From assembly GCA_013339895.1 (NCBI GenBank), contig JABACO010000001.1, positions 17,912,829-17,976,828 of the forward strand: 64,000 nucleotides of DNA. The letters run 5' to 3'. Positions 47,161 through 58,855 of the stretch are shown piece after piece. This stretch comes from Ephydatia muelleri (Eukaryota; Porifera; Demospongiae; Spongillida; Spongillidae). The position numbers and the translations under genes were made by a program. The notes beneath the pieces were generated by a model, which worked only from the letters and a program-made list of their open reading frames with translations, searched no databases and was not told the DNA's origin. The first letter of the stretch is position 1, and each line of letters opens with the position of its first letter.

Positions 47161-47269
47161 CTCATAGGCAGGAAGTCTGGCAGGGGGAGCGTCGAGTAAT
47201 AGGTCTGCAGGACTGTTGGGGAAGGGGGGAGGGGGGCCTCACATTTAGCCAAATATGAAAGTGGGGGTC

Positions 47270-47295
47270 GGGGGGGGGGGGGGGGGGGGGGGGGG
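47270..47295. repeat. Poly-G tract, 26 bases
   Basis: An uninterrupted G run in a G-rich stretch (47,218-47,295) between two CA-rich microsatellite segments. Confidence 0.95.
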
Positions 47296-47351
47296 TCCCT
47301 CGCAATCAGGCATCAAACGAGGGGGATTGACCAAGCCCCTGGCTACAGGCC

Positions 47352-47500
47352 TGCATACACACGTGGCCACATGTGCACATACACACACATGCACACACAC
47401 AATGCACACATATTAACACACATGCACATGTGTGTATGTGTATAATTCATGTGTGTATGTGTATGCATACATATACACACACATTCACACATACTGTGGA
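47352..47500. repeat. Second CA-rich microsatellite segment
   Basis: Continuation of the CACACATGCACA type after the poly-G interruption. A short TGTGTATG inverse stretch is at 47,430-47,468. Confidence 0.9.
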
Positions 47501-47719
47501 TATATGCATATGTCTTCTTCATTTGTTTAGTGTCCTCGAAGCATGCAGAGAAACACTCCAGGACTACTCGATCGTCGTATAGGCCCTAAAGACATGTTTA
47601 TAGTTTTGTTGTATGTTTGTATTTATTATCAACTTTTTATTAAAATTATCAACTGTTGTTGTATAGTTTATTAAGATCAATTTATGTTGTATCGTAAGAT
47701 TACGGTGCATACACGAACT

Positions 47720-47886
47720 TCTGATACCCGTGTCAACACCCACTAGAGTGTAATGGCTACACTTCAGGGGTGTTGGCTGTAACACTCCTGAGCGGTTACC
47801 ACTACACTCCATGGGGTGTTATTCCTAAACAGGCGTACGAACACCCCTAAGTGTGTTGTGTAAACACCCTTTTCTAACAGTGTAGG
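47720..47886 (-). repeat. Partial copy of the TACACTGTTA repeat family
   Basis: Ends in CTAACAGTGTA and contains the same irregular AACACCC units as the inner edges of the 40-46 kb arms, in the orientation of the left arm. The match is partial, covering mainly the inner edge of the family. Confidence 0.7.
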
Positions 47887-47894
47887 GAGATGGG

Positions 47895-47957
47895 TCAGGG
47901 GGACTGTCTTCCCCAACGAATACGGCCCCCCGGACAGGAAAATTGCCCAGACCGTAA
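47895..47957. repeat. Solo terminus related to the 14,501-18,256 element, abutting block B
   Basis: Resembles positions 18,205-18,256, with GAATACGG, CCGGAC, GAAAATTG and GACCGTA words and a final CTGACAC. Block A begins in the same words at position 1 (GCCTCTGACAC), so the block boundary coincides with a diverged copy of this element end. Confidence 0.6.
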
Positions 47958-48177
47958 TGCCTCTGACACAGTGGTAGAAAGTTTTACGACGTGCACTTTT
48001 CGTTCTTTTAGCTCCCATTCAAATATAAAATCTAAACATCCATGCATATATACACATCGTTACACAGGTATACATGCACATGTATGCTAAAATTAATGAT
48101 TAAGGATGTGGACACATCAAATATGTATACATGTAGCATTAAGACAGCAGGCCGTGAAGGTTGTTCTGCTTCTCTGT

Positions 48178-50675
48178 TTAATACACTTCCGACAGAAGCT
48201 CTTGAACAGGTGCTTTTAGTACCCTGTCCAGTCCAAAGTGTGTAGCGGCAACTCTGGCTCTTGCCATGGTGTTCAGACTTGGTGGCTGGAGATGCATCTC
48301 CTTCCCCAACATGGCCACCAGGTCCTTGGCTCTCTGCTGAGCCCTGGACCCGGCCGGAAGGACGCTTGGCAAACAGACTACATAATCCATCAAACCTTGA
48401 TCTACCATTCTTTTCCTCTCTCGCTCTCCAATGAGAATCACTTGGAAAAACAGGACGTGCATTTCAATGCACATCATCTGAAGATTTCTGTAGCGTGGGT
48501 CAGAGCCACATGCCTGCACAGTTTTCTTGGCATGGTAGGGCAGGTAGGCCACCCTCAGGTAAGGAATGTACTTATTCAGCCAATAGTCTAATTCTCGTTC
48601 GTATGTGTGAATCTCATTAGCATCAGCCTCGCTTAGAAACTGTTCCAAGAGCTCGTTGATCTGTAGGTACTGTGTGGTGAAGCTGTGCCTCGAAGCGCAG
48701 AGCATTGAAATTTGCAGCGCTGCTAAATACCTAGCATTGAAACGTACATGCACAAAAAAGGAAAATTCATTAGTCTGTGCACAATAATGGGATAATGGGT
48801 CATTGCTTGCTTACTTGAGATAAACGCTCTCTCGCCGTGTCGCATTGTTCTCGGGTGTAGGATCAGCATTCTTCCATGTCCTGATGATTGATTGTATCAC
48901 GTGGGGCTTACACAGGTAGCGGTGCGTATCTAGGTTGTAAGCCAGTGCAGTCAGCAGGAACATTGCTAGGAGATAGCTGTTTCTAAAGGACGCCGGTAAA
49001 GACTGCAGTGCGCCCTCGATCTGTTCAAGAAACTTGGGACTGGAAGCAAGTTCGATTTGAATATTAGGCGACTCGTACTCGGCCACACTGCGTAATATAC
49101 ATGTACTTGTAATATAGGGCGTGTATATATCTACACCATAGTGCTTGCTAAAAGCAATACTAATCTAAGATCATGAGTGTATACGCAACGCGCGAGTGCA
49201 AAAAAAAACAACATGAAACACGTGTACTATATAGTTTTGGGCACGCGAGGAACTCCATGTTGTGATCACTATATCTGATTCTATCTACTAAAACAGTTCA
49301 TTGCAAGAACATTACCTCCGGCATTATCATGTATATGTACAGTGTATACGGTGCAATGGATAGTCATTAGCACAATTATGATGATTCATATGCATTAAAT
49401 ATTTTACAGCCATATTCATACACCAAATTGAGCTTAGGGATGGGGCGTTACATGTCACCTTGACTACGATTCTATGCGCACAGGTCTTCAAAGGTGAAAA
49501 ATTAAGTTAAGGGTGACAGTCTGTATACTATACATGTAGCAATCATCTCCTTTACGGGAAGAAGCAGTTTGTATACTAAGGAATTCGATGCGATATGGTT
49601 CTTTTTGTATTGATCTGCGTATGCTATATCATATCCGATAGTATAATTATCTAAATGCGCGCTTGCATGTATAGTGCTGAAAGCTTTACTGCTACAATGT
49701 ATATACGTTGGCCCGGCACGACTTACCAGGCCAGGCATCCCGCAGAGGTAGCTATCAAGTCGTTAATGACCTCCAGCTGGATGTCCCCCAGCCACTCCGT
49801 GTAAGGGTTGCGGGGAGGAGAAATGGCTGCGTTCGGTACCAGAGTCACTCGACATAGGGACTGGACGATACTGTGCAATTTCAGCTCCTCGAGCATGACC
49901 GCTTCCGTCTCCGTTACCGCTGAAAGCGTCCACATCATCTGAACATTCCGATCTCAAGCAACTGGACTTTCAGGGGCATTACTTTGAAGGGAAATCGCAA
50001 TATCGCCGAATGTAACCGTTGGAGCAGATTGAGGCCCCCCGCTTTGACGAAAAAAACAGAGTCGGCGATACGCCTCTTTGGCGATTTGCCGGAGTGACAG
50101 GCCTTTCTAAACGCATCGACCTGCGTAGCGTCAATCTCTGTTTGCAGCGACGCCTCGAGCTCGGGGGAGATGGGGAACAGATGAAGTTGGGGTTCGACGG
50201 ACTCTAAGAAAGTGAGCGTCTTTTGCAAGAAGGTGACCGTCTCCAGCATCACTGCGACGTCCGCTTCCGTCGTGTACTCCACCGTTATGCTGTCTCCGTT
50301 TCTCAGACTGTACGACTGTATGGATTCTTTGCTGCTGAGTGTGGTGGGTCCAAACGTTAACTTTTGATCGAAGACAGGGATGTTGAACTGTTTCTGTACT
50401 TCGTCTTGGAGCTCCGCAATGGTCCCAGGGACCCAGGTTAGGCCGAGCTCTCGTTCTCCCACGGATCCATCCTCCGTGCACGATAACGTAACATTGAGAC
50501 TGTAGATGATTTTCTTCTCTGTCGATTTGTTGCTCGCGCTCTTATTGCTGCCGATAGAAGGTACTGCCTTTGGTAAGGACGCTGCCGCTGCGATGGCACT
50601 ATTGTCGTCCGAGTGAGCTGTTGCTGAATTCTGAAGCTTTTCAGACTGCTTGGGTTGTGTGGCAGGAGCTTCCAT
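48178..50675 (-). pseudogene. Ubiquitin-like-domain gene, copy B, one-base frameshift
   Basis: The exons correspond to copy A: 50,675-49,727, 49,087-48,815 and 48,730-48,178, with all splice sites kept. One base is missing at about 49,940-49,945 relative to A, and the frame then meets TGA two codons later, after about 245 residues. The ubiquitin-like fold is upstream of the lesion and remains encoded. The other exons are still open, which implies either a very recent lesion or a sequencing/assembly error. Copy B also has three extra residues (LPK, 9 bp) in the N-terminal low-complexity stretch. If the copies are alleles, this would be a null or truncated allele. Confidence 0.8.
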
Positions 50676-50880
50676 GTTTGTTTTCCTTCGCTCAGTATAT
50701 ATATGACGTCATATGTACTTTTAATTTAGTGTCAATGAATTCAATGTTGCATTTTACATGTAACTCTTTCGCGGGCAGACTCTTATGCTATAAAAGTAAA
50801 CTAATTAATGTGTTGTTATCTGCAACGTTTCAATGGATTAGATAAACAAAGCGGCTTTAGTATCACAAAGAGCCTGTAGC

Positions 50881-52675
50881 CACGGTTGCCGCGATATATC
50901 GCGGTTAACGATATATCGCGGTTAAATTTGACTAACCGTGGTTACGGTTACCGCGGTTACGGTTAACCGCGGTTATTTATAACTTTCACCGCGGTTAAAG
51001 TATGCAATTTTACACGAAGTATTAGCACGGTAATCACATTAAAAGGATATAGAGAGCAATAATCAAGTCTCCACAAGAACTAGATAGCAGAACACATCGT
51101 TGAAGCATAGAATTCCAGCGAGTGCACACATCCTTAATGAGTTTCAAACTATGCTTCCGTGGTTGCACATCAGCAGGATCATGTATGGCAGTAGTAGATG
51201 TACTAGGTTCATCATTACTTTCATCTTCATCATCCATGTTGGCAGTGATGTCTACCACACATGATGTATCAGGGTTGCACTGGTGCTTTCTTAAAGCATC
51301 CAGCAACATTGGACTGTTGTTAATGTTGTTGGATATTGCCCTAAACAGTGTGACAAGAGCAGCAGCCTGTGGATTATGCTGTTCCTGTAGAAAGAGATAA
51401 ATACATATTGAATTGCACTATCTGCATATAGAGATCACTTACCTCCAATGAGTTTTTGATGGAAAGTTGCAGCCTGTGACAAGAGCATCTTACTTGCTCC
51501 TCACTAACTCCTTCCTCAATTAGCAACCTCACTGCTGCCAGAAAATTGGCCCCTTGATCTGTTCCAATGGAATCCAGTCTATTTTCCAACATGAACTCTA
51601 CATTCACTAGATCTTTCACAGGAGATGCGATTTCTTCTGCTGTGTGGGACACTATTGAAGAGAAAAAAAAAATCTTAAGTGAACATAATGGATCGTGTAA
51701 TCTCACCATTGCTAATTGCCACTCCTAGTACACAAGACATCATTTTCCACTTGGCATCCAGCCAATGAGCAGTGACAGTTACATACGAATCTCCTGTATG
51801 CATTGTTGCTGCATCTGTGGGGTTATTGATACTGATGTTGCAGCAAACAGCAGAGTTTTTATCTATACCAGAAAATATAGGATATTTAAAATTGTATATA
51901 AAGATGCATGGGCTTTATCAGAGATCAACCAAGCAAGTATGAACAAACCTTTGAAAGAGCTTCTTCATACTTAGCGTCTATAAGCTCAGTCATTTTTGTT
52001 CTGTGAGGAGGAACATATGTACCACAAGATATAAATTCCAGAAAGCATCGAAATTCAGGACTATCCACCAGAGAGCTCGGCAACAGATTTGCACAAAGTG
52101 CTTCAAGTAATAGATCTGCTTGATTATGGTCGTGTCCTTTCAATCCTCCATGTGCTGGAATTTTTTGCACAAAGGTGTCCATGGTACTCATTTGCCTCTT
52201 CTTAGCATCTGAAGGAGACTGTATGGTGCTGTTAACTTTGCTAGAACTGGATGGTGTGGGATTGGGGATGGGGTGCAGATTGGGCGAGTGCAAAAATACA
52301 ATCCTTGGTATAACTTACTGGCCTTCATTTAAGGTATTCATAATACCATGCTGATGCTTCAAGTGATGCCTCATATTTGAAGTGGTATTGCCATGTCGTG
52401 AAACCCACTCGTTGCAATTGGTGCAAACCACCCAGGGTTCATCAAGTAGCTGCTTGTGAATAGCAAAGAACTGCCACACTTCGCTTTTGTACTTGTTGCG
52501 GTCTACTTGTACGAGATCACTGGGTAAGGGATCGAAAGTTGGCTTTTTATTCGCTTTTCCCGCCATTGCTGAATACGTAATATTTAACCGCGATAATTAA
52601 CCGCGGTTAAACGTTGTAACCGCGATATATCGCGGTTACGACGGTTAAATATTAACCTTAACCGCGGCAACACTG
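50881..52675 (-). mobile_element. hAT transposon, 1795 bp, TSD CCTGTAGC
   Basis: The termini CACGGTTGCCGCG and CGCGGCAACACTG are inverted (11 of 13 bases) and are flanked by an exact 8-bp duplication CCTGTAGC (50873-50880 and 52676-52683). Block A has one CCTGTAGC at the homologous site (2940-2947). The subterminal regions repeat ATATATCGCGGTTA words, which are probable transposase-binding sites. The element encodes a BED-finger hAT transposase on the minus strand. Confidence 0.95.
51034..52566 (-). pseudogene. BED-finger hAT transposase, probably truncated
   Basis: The first exon (52,566-52,318) starts MAGKANKKPTFDPLP and contains a BED zinc finger (VCTNCNEW..HHLKHQH). A Ser/Pro-rich and helical part (52,293-51,960) follows, with an ENASPNLHP-type linker and FREFLEF-like motifs. 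Next is 51,650-51,440, with GTDQGANFLAAVRLLIEEG and RCSCHRLQLSIKNSL, the hAT catalytic Asp and CxxH blocks. Last is 51,309-51,040, with DVCTRWNSMLQRC. GT/AG-like boundaries separate the parts. The usual C-terminal dimerisation domain is missing before the left terminus, so the element is an internally deleted, likely non-autonomous copy. Confidence 0.75.
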
Positions 52676-52879
52676 CCTGTAGCCCGTGAAAGAGTTAAAC
52701 AAATTTCAGGTTTATTTCGGCCAAATGAACAAGGACAGCCATAAACGTACACACGTGATGACTTCGACCCTTAATTTGTTAACATACATGTAAATCATGC
52801 TCATGATCAGTTATTGCATATTGTACAACTATAGTATTAATACAAGACACATGCAGTAGCAAAAGGTGCTCGTGTCTGC

Positions 52880-53700
52880 AGGATTGGCAAATATTCAATC
52901 TGTGCTAGCTATGGTGCGGGTAGTATCCGGATATTTATTAAATAAAAAACCCGACTCATTTTTACCGGATTCCAGAATCCGGTATCCCACTTTTTCGGAT
53001 CCAGATTATCCGGATAATTGGTAACCAATTAAAACCAAAATGGCTGATGAAAAGAGAGTACGACAAGACTGTCGATTTCATGCTATGTACATGTAAAGGT
53101 GAAGTAATTTCTGATCAGCATGCAAGTATCACCAACTCTAGAACCATCTAATGAACCACCTCCAAAGAGGGCAAAAGTCGCATGTGTCTCCAGTGGGCAA
53201 TGACTTTGCCAGTTCAGAGTTCACCATGAAGATAAAACAACATTGCCGTCAAGTTCTAGTTCAGCAACGTCAAGGATAGATGCTTCAAGAAAGGCTTTGA
53301 CCAACGAATATGAAAGATTGCTGTACAACGTCAGTCTTCAGAATAATCCCCCTTTATTGGTGATGAGTTGAAAGGTAGAGATTTCCGGAATTTGCCAAGA
53401 TTGCAAGGGTTGTCCTTGCTATCCCCGCTACCAGTCCATCAACTGAACAAATTATTTTTTTTTCTAAACTTAGACGAGTTTGTGTGAAAGAAAGAGTGCA
53501 TATGAGTCCTATCATGGCTGATGCGTTAACGTTTCTCGCCAACAACCGGGCTAAATCTCATGCAAGTATAGATTGATTTACACATTAATTATAAATTAAT
53601 TAATTTCATTATAAATTCATCGTGAACTGCAAACGTATTAACTATATTCTAGCAGTAACGGATCATAGATAGGTAACGACAAAATCCGGATATATCCGGA
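52880..53700 (+). pseudogene. hAT transposase C-terminal remnant (copy B)
   Basis: Counterpart of 11,360-12,173. It encodes SRIDASRKALTNEYERLLYN in one frame and VHMSPIMADALTFLANNRA in another, with a stop between. The lesions differ partly from copy A. The 1.15 kb MITE is absent here. Confidence 0.65.
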
Positions 53701-54724
53701 TTATCCGCATTCCGGACTCCACTCATTTATAGAAAGGAATCCGGAATTCCCGATAGTTATATTCCGCTGCGAAAGACTTGGTAATTGGGCGTGATCCACG
53801 ATATTGATGGTGGGGCCACAGGAATTGCTGCTCATTGAAAGATTATATCCGATCTGAATCGTCCGACTACTTTGACCAAATATATGTTGGAAAAATTCTC
53901 CAACGATGTATTACAAGAAACCGAACAACGGGAATCAAATACTTCTTACTGCATGCATCAATGGCGACAGGATACAAACCCTGGGTGCGGGGTTCGTGGA
54001 TTGTGCTTGGGGGTTATTGTACTGTATCCTGGTGGCAGACAAAATGATATCCGTGCTCCCGCTGTTGTCATTAAGACCATGGCAAAGAAAACTATCCTTT
54101 TTGTGAGTGGGACAAGGGGTGGGGTTAAGGTGGGGCCTTATAAGATTCACTGAGAGCATAAGAAACTAACTGTGTTCAATTTCCTGTTCCATGTTAGATA
54201 CTTCTGGTACAAATATACAATTTTTATGACCCACGCAAGGCTAGACTGTCACACAAAAAGGATTGTACATGTCTGTAATTTTGAGATTTTCCACAGTTCT
54301 GGACCTATCTCAGCAACACTTGATACTTGAATCATCATACTACACTGGTGAATTTGTTGTGACCCCCCTCAGAATGTAAAAAAAAAACTGAAATGTGGCT
54401 CTCACAAACAGCGCTGAAGTGTGTACTAAGTCAGTGACGATTTTATTTTTTTAATCCGGTTGACAGTCGGTTTTGAATCGGCTTTAAATCGCGTAGATCC
54501 GATTTAAAGTGGGTCACGGATTCAAATCGGGACGTACATGTAGCATACACATGTACATCCTTTAATATTAATGCCTGAGCAAAAAGGGCTTTCAAGATCA
54601 ACTCAGTACGCATGCACATGCTCATATCAGTGTATTTTAATTGCGCTACAAATAGCAAGACAGTTATATCGGCTATCAGTTCTCTACACAGAACTAGATT
54701 GTCCATATATGAACTGGCAGAACT
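53701..54724. other. Shared non-coding sequence of block B
   Basis: Counterpart of 13,334-14,405 plus 18,270-18,535. It has a five-G run where A has 24. No gene is called. Confidence 0.6.
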
Positions 54725-55108
54725 TCAGTACACCAGATATTGGCGAGCTTCATTTCCCTGCGGGTAACCATTCACGCACAAACTTTTGTATATTATTTGC
54801 GTCGCAGCGGCTCCATAGCATTGGACGTAAGCTTGGTACAAGTCGTTGCAGGCAGATGTGCATATTGCTCCCTTGACGACATTAGCAGCATTGTTAATCA
54901 TGGCCTTTCTACACTGCTGCGATAGGCTGTTTATATCGCCGTGTATCAGACTATCCAAAGTTTTGCAGCCGTTTTGTTGAGTTTCAAGTTCTTCTAATAT
55001 AATTGACATCATCTCCACGGCTTCGGATGTGGGAGCGGTGGACACAACATGAAGTGTTCCAACAGCGGCCATTGCGGCGAGTACGAAGAAGAAAGTTAGA
55101 CCACTCAT
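54725..55108 (-). CDS. Small secreted six-cysteine protein (copy B)
   Basis: An intact 127-residue frame with the same signal peptide and the same six cysteines as copy A. The differences from A are Glu/Lys (twice), Gly/Asn, Val/Asp, Ile/Val and Phe/Tyr, all in the mature chain. Preservation of both frames while the surrounding sequence has accumulated indels supports selection on the protein. The upstream TATATAGG-like box is retained. Secreted from the cell by prediction; function and family are unknown. Confidence 0.78.
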   Translation of the reverse strand: MSGLTFFFVLAAMAAVGTLHVVSTAPTSEAVEMMSIILEELETQQNGCKTLDSLIHGDINSLSQQCRKAMINNAANVVKGAICTSACNDLYQAYVQCYGAAATQIIYKSLCVNGYPQGNEARQYLVY

Positions 55109-55809
55109 TTTGTGTCACATTTGTTCCAATAATTTCGAAGCAGTGCTCAGCACCTATATAGGGAGTGTTTTTTTACACGTACAGTTCCTGGTCACGTGCT
55201 GTTTTGTGATTGGTCCTCGCTATCGAGCCACCAGCTTGCAGCTGGCCAGTAAAGTGGTACGCACGGATCTATTGCCGAATTCATCATAGTTTTTGATACC
55301 ATGGATCTTTTCACTGAAATGTATACAAAAGGGTAGAATAAGTATACAACAAACAATTGTTAGGCACCAAAGTTAATTGTCATAGCAGTTGATAATGAGA
55401 TGTCTACTATACAGACAAATTACTAGATATAACAAACATCGTTAATGGGAGAATACATGAAAGGAATGATGCAAAAATGACTCTTCAGGAGAGGTGCATC
55501 TCCCTCTCGCACTCACCTACACCTAGCGCAGTGTTACTCCCACTGCATGTGAGCACGGTGGTATATGGAGAGGACCATTAAATGTACATGCATGCATATG
55601 TGTTTTGTTCTACTTCATCCCTTCTTCCCCTCTTACATCGTTTAGTCACAGGGGATTGGTGTACACAGCACCATCCTAAAAATGATGAATTTAAGGACAG
55701 AATTGCATGTAACAGTTAGTAGACGGCCATGCAGCTCAGGTATACTGACGTAATACCATGTAATACCAATATTGATTAAGGTAGCACGCTTGTCACAACA
55801 GCACAGTTT

Positions 55810-55890
55810 TCGAAAGTGAGAGCGGTGGACACCACATGAAGTGTATAACAACAGCGGCGAGTATGAAGAAAAACGTTTCGACCGCTCTTT
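55810..55890 (-). pseudogene. Decayed six-cysteine paralogue (copy B)
   Basis: Counterpart of 19,640-19,740. A 2-base insertion in the signal-peptide region splits the frame (one frame keeps LHVVSTALTFENC). No mature domain is visible. Confidence 0.6.
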
Positions 55891-55985
55891 TGGTGTTGCA
55901 TACATGCATGTATGTTACAACTATAGTCCTCAACTAACAAGGATAGTGATAAAAGACTGTATTTTAGTACCACAGTTCCAGGCAC

Positions 55986-56297
55986 TGAAGCCAATAAGGG
56001 TCTTAACAGACCAGGAGGTAGATTGCCATATCCAGAAATGAGCGGTCAAAAGTCAGAAGTAATTAATTCGCGGTTTGCGAATCAACGAATATTCCCGTAT
56101 ATCTTCCCGTAGACATGTATGGGGTATTTCAATACCAAGCACGCCAGATTTTTCCATTTGCCATGAGGGATTGTTAGTACACTACATTTGCCAAGATTTT
56201 TAGTGGGGTCGCAGTATTTTTCCTATTTAAGACGTCGCTTCCCTAGGATTGTCCTCAATGTATGGTCTTAAATAGGAATAATACGGCGACCGAACTG
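55986..56297. other. Block-B-specific segment between shared parts
   Basis: Differs from A 19,790-19,973. It contains the AAATAGGAATAATACGGCGAC word also seen near 40,110, so part of it is probably a small repeat insertion. Confidence 0.5.
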
Positions 56298-56913
56298 GTT
56301 GTCACGAATCATTACCTACACTCCGTGACTTGCTGTGAGCGCTGTATGTTCGCGGCGTGTAGCAGATACTATCTATATGGCTGAGGCAATGACAAAACCC
56401 GACGAAATACTGCTGTTGAAAATGTGTTAGCTGATGATGGCTTTAAGATTCAGACTCCGTCGTCGAGAAGCGCTGTTGAGGACGCTCGGAAGCTCCGCTT
56501 ACAGTCGTTTTCATTGCCTAATAGAAAGAAGGTCTTCTACGAGTTTGCAAAGAAGTTGGTATCTGATGTTGATACATGTAGATGTTTTGATCCACCTAAG
56601 AAAGTAGAGAAACGCGGTATAGTATGTTGCAAGTAAGGCGCGAAGCTATATGGAGCTCATATCACAAACTGAGTACATCCGATACGTTTGCTAAGAATCG
56701 GGAAAGGTTTCTGACTGTCTCTTTGATTCAATAAGTGACGGAGTGTGTGCTAAAAGTCAAGATTAAGACACTATTTCCTATTACCGCCCACTCTGTAAAT
56801 GTCCGACTATGGACTTTGAGTTATGAAGAAAAAAAAATGCACTACGGTATGCTGCAGGATAGATTCCACGAGCAATACGTAAAAAAAATTGCAAAGTCCT
56901 CTAACCCTGCTAA

Positions 56914-58751
56914 GGCCACACCAAAGTAATCTTTAGTTTCTGGTCCTCTTCATTATAATTATAGCATGCGGGCGGGCGGGTGATTGGGAGTTTAGGACTT
57001 ATTAACTGCCCACCACTGACATTGATAGATGACATCTACCTTATTTTAGCAACAGAAGTACGTTTCAATAGAACACTGATTAGTACTTGGATACATGCTG
57101 CGCGAGCAACAGCAGAAGTATGCAGACCTCTGAGAGACAAGTAATGGTGTATGCCACGAAACAGTTGTTGTTTATACATGCTCAACGTTTCACACATGTA
57201 TTGTTTGAACAATTTTGTGTAGGGCATTATGTACGTGTGTAATACTTCGCATTCATGTACGTTGTTTTCATAAAAAGCCGATGAGCTCTTGCTTTTATAA
57301 CAAGTGGTGAGGTAGGGGCGCGGGGAGGTAAGGTAGCCATATTAGATCCGCTAGCTATTGTATAAAATCGCGCGAAAAAAAATTGGTAGCTTTAAGTCGG
57401 GAAGTACACAATCTAGATTTACTGTTGAAACGTGCATTGCATGTATATACACACAGAGAATGACCACAGAAATGTTAATCCACACAAACAGCACCAGAGC
57501 TAGCATTACTTCTTTGAAATTGCAACACTGTTTCTATTGGCTCACTGTCATCATACTTCCAAATGAAGTATAAATGTCCACAATTGTTTCCAGGTGAATA
57601 TGTATGTGAGAAGCACTATGGAGATATCAAGTCCAAAATGTAGATCTTGTATAAATTGATATTGATGTCGGTGTTCTTGTGGGCGAAAATCTGTGAAGCA
57701 CATGTGCTGAAAGTTCTGAATCTTTTGCAGTGTGTTGTAAAATTCACTATAACATTTAAAGCGTAACAAAGACTTTTTAATAATATTGATGGATAGACAA
57801 TCAGACAGCTGACGGATTCATGTAGATGAAGCATGTGATTGCTTCATACGTTTTTTTTGTGATTGCAAGTAATTATCATACTGTGACAAGCATCTCGCTA
57901 GCTCCTCAGTAGCTTGTTTAAGTTTAGCAAATTTTGGGTGAGTCCAGTACATTCCCTGAAGGCACCCAAAAAGAGAAGCTGAATGAGAGTGAATAGTACA
58001 TTTCTGACATGTTCATAGCACTACGCTTTCTGTGTTTAGATGCTTCTGGCATGTTATAACCAACAAATGGGGAAATAACATCAGGTATTTTTAAACCTTG
58101 CTTCTCAAAAACCTGGTGATGGCCATCAATGTACCACAAAGTGTCAACAAGGGCTGACACAAAACGTATTCCCACTCCACCTACGTCAAATTGATTCCAT
58201 CCTACCTTTTCTTTTGCAAGAAACTCTAAAACAGCATTGTACAGATTGTCTTTCTTAGACATTTTTGCGTTTTCTATTCTCTTCGGAAGACTCGTGATAC
58301 GTTGGGCGCTCATTAGAACTTCAAATACCGACGGGCCCGGGACAGTAATAGTCGTACTTCTATCACCAATTATAAACTTGATGAATGGCCCAAATGCGCT
58401 TACACTGTCTTTTATATCAATTTCTAAGTCTATCGCGTCCAAACTGTCTTTCGACTTACCCAAATAAGCTTTAATTAGAGCGCCTTTCTGTTCCGTTTCC
58501 AAACAGGGTTCAATTGTATTGATATTTAACGATCTGATTGTTATATTTTCACCATTGGCTTGGCATATCTTCCAAGGATATATCGTCTTGTTCAAAGAAA
58601 CGACACTACAGTTCACTAGGGTCATGCTTTAATATGGACGCCAAGAGATGCAATGAATATGATAATTCTTATGAATATTATTATAGTCTCAATAAACTTA
58701 TAAAAGGGATGCGGGCGGGGACCAGAAACTAAATATTAGTTTGGTGTGGCC
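56914..58751 (-). mobile_element. 1.84 kb DNA transposon with TAA target duplication and one unknown ORF
   Basis: The ends GGCCACACCAAA and TTTGGTGTGGCC are inverted. The similarity continues for about 33 bp with a few mismatches (TTTAGTTTCTGGTCC in both). TAA flanks both ends (56911-56913 and 58752-58754), and block A has the empty site CTGCTAAACAG at about 20,577. A 3-bp TAA duplication with GGCC-type ends suits PIF/Harbinger-like elements. No transposase is recognised; the only long frame is the minus-strand ORF at 57,924-58,625. Confidence 0.9.
57924..58625 (-). CDS. Unidentified 233-residue protein carried by the TAA-flanked element
   Basis: An intact frame whose ATG (58625) is only about 125 bp inside the right end of the element, the expected place for an element-encoded gene. 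Visible segments are PWKICQANGENITIRSLNI, an acidic LDAIDLEIDIKDSVSAFGPF stretch, TITVPGPSVFEVL, a basic RITSLPKRIENAKMSKK segment and VSALVDTLWYIDGHHQVFEK, then a KHRKRS basic patch. There is no DDE, HTH or zinc-finger motif that I can identify. The open frame suggests a recent insertion. It could be an accessory protein, a captured host gene or a host-type protein acquired as cargo. Confidence 0.65.
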   Translation of the reverse strand: MTLVNCSVVSLNKTIYPWKICQANGENITIRSLNINTIEPCLETEQKGALIKAYLGKSKDSLDAIDLEIDIKDSVSAFGPFIKFIIGDRSTTITVPGPSVFEVLMSAQRITSLPKRIENAKMSKKDNLYNAVLEFLAKEKVGWNQFDVGGVGIRFVSALVDTLWYIDGHHQVFEKQGLKIPDVISPFVGYNMPEASKHRKRSAMNMSEMYYSLSFSFSFWVPSGNVLDSPKIC

Positions 58752-58855
58752 TAAACAGTGTATAATGCTTTGCTTGGATGACATGCCACAGTCAGAAAAA
58801 GAAGACCGTTATGAATCTGATAACTAGATTAACCGAGGCGGATTAAACCATGTGA

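Noticed and set aside
46411-47258. Overlapping His/Thr and Cys/Val frames on both strands
   Set aside because: They arise from the CA-rich microsatellite.
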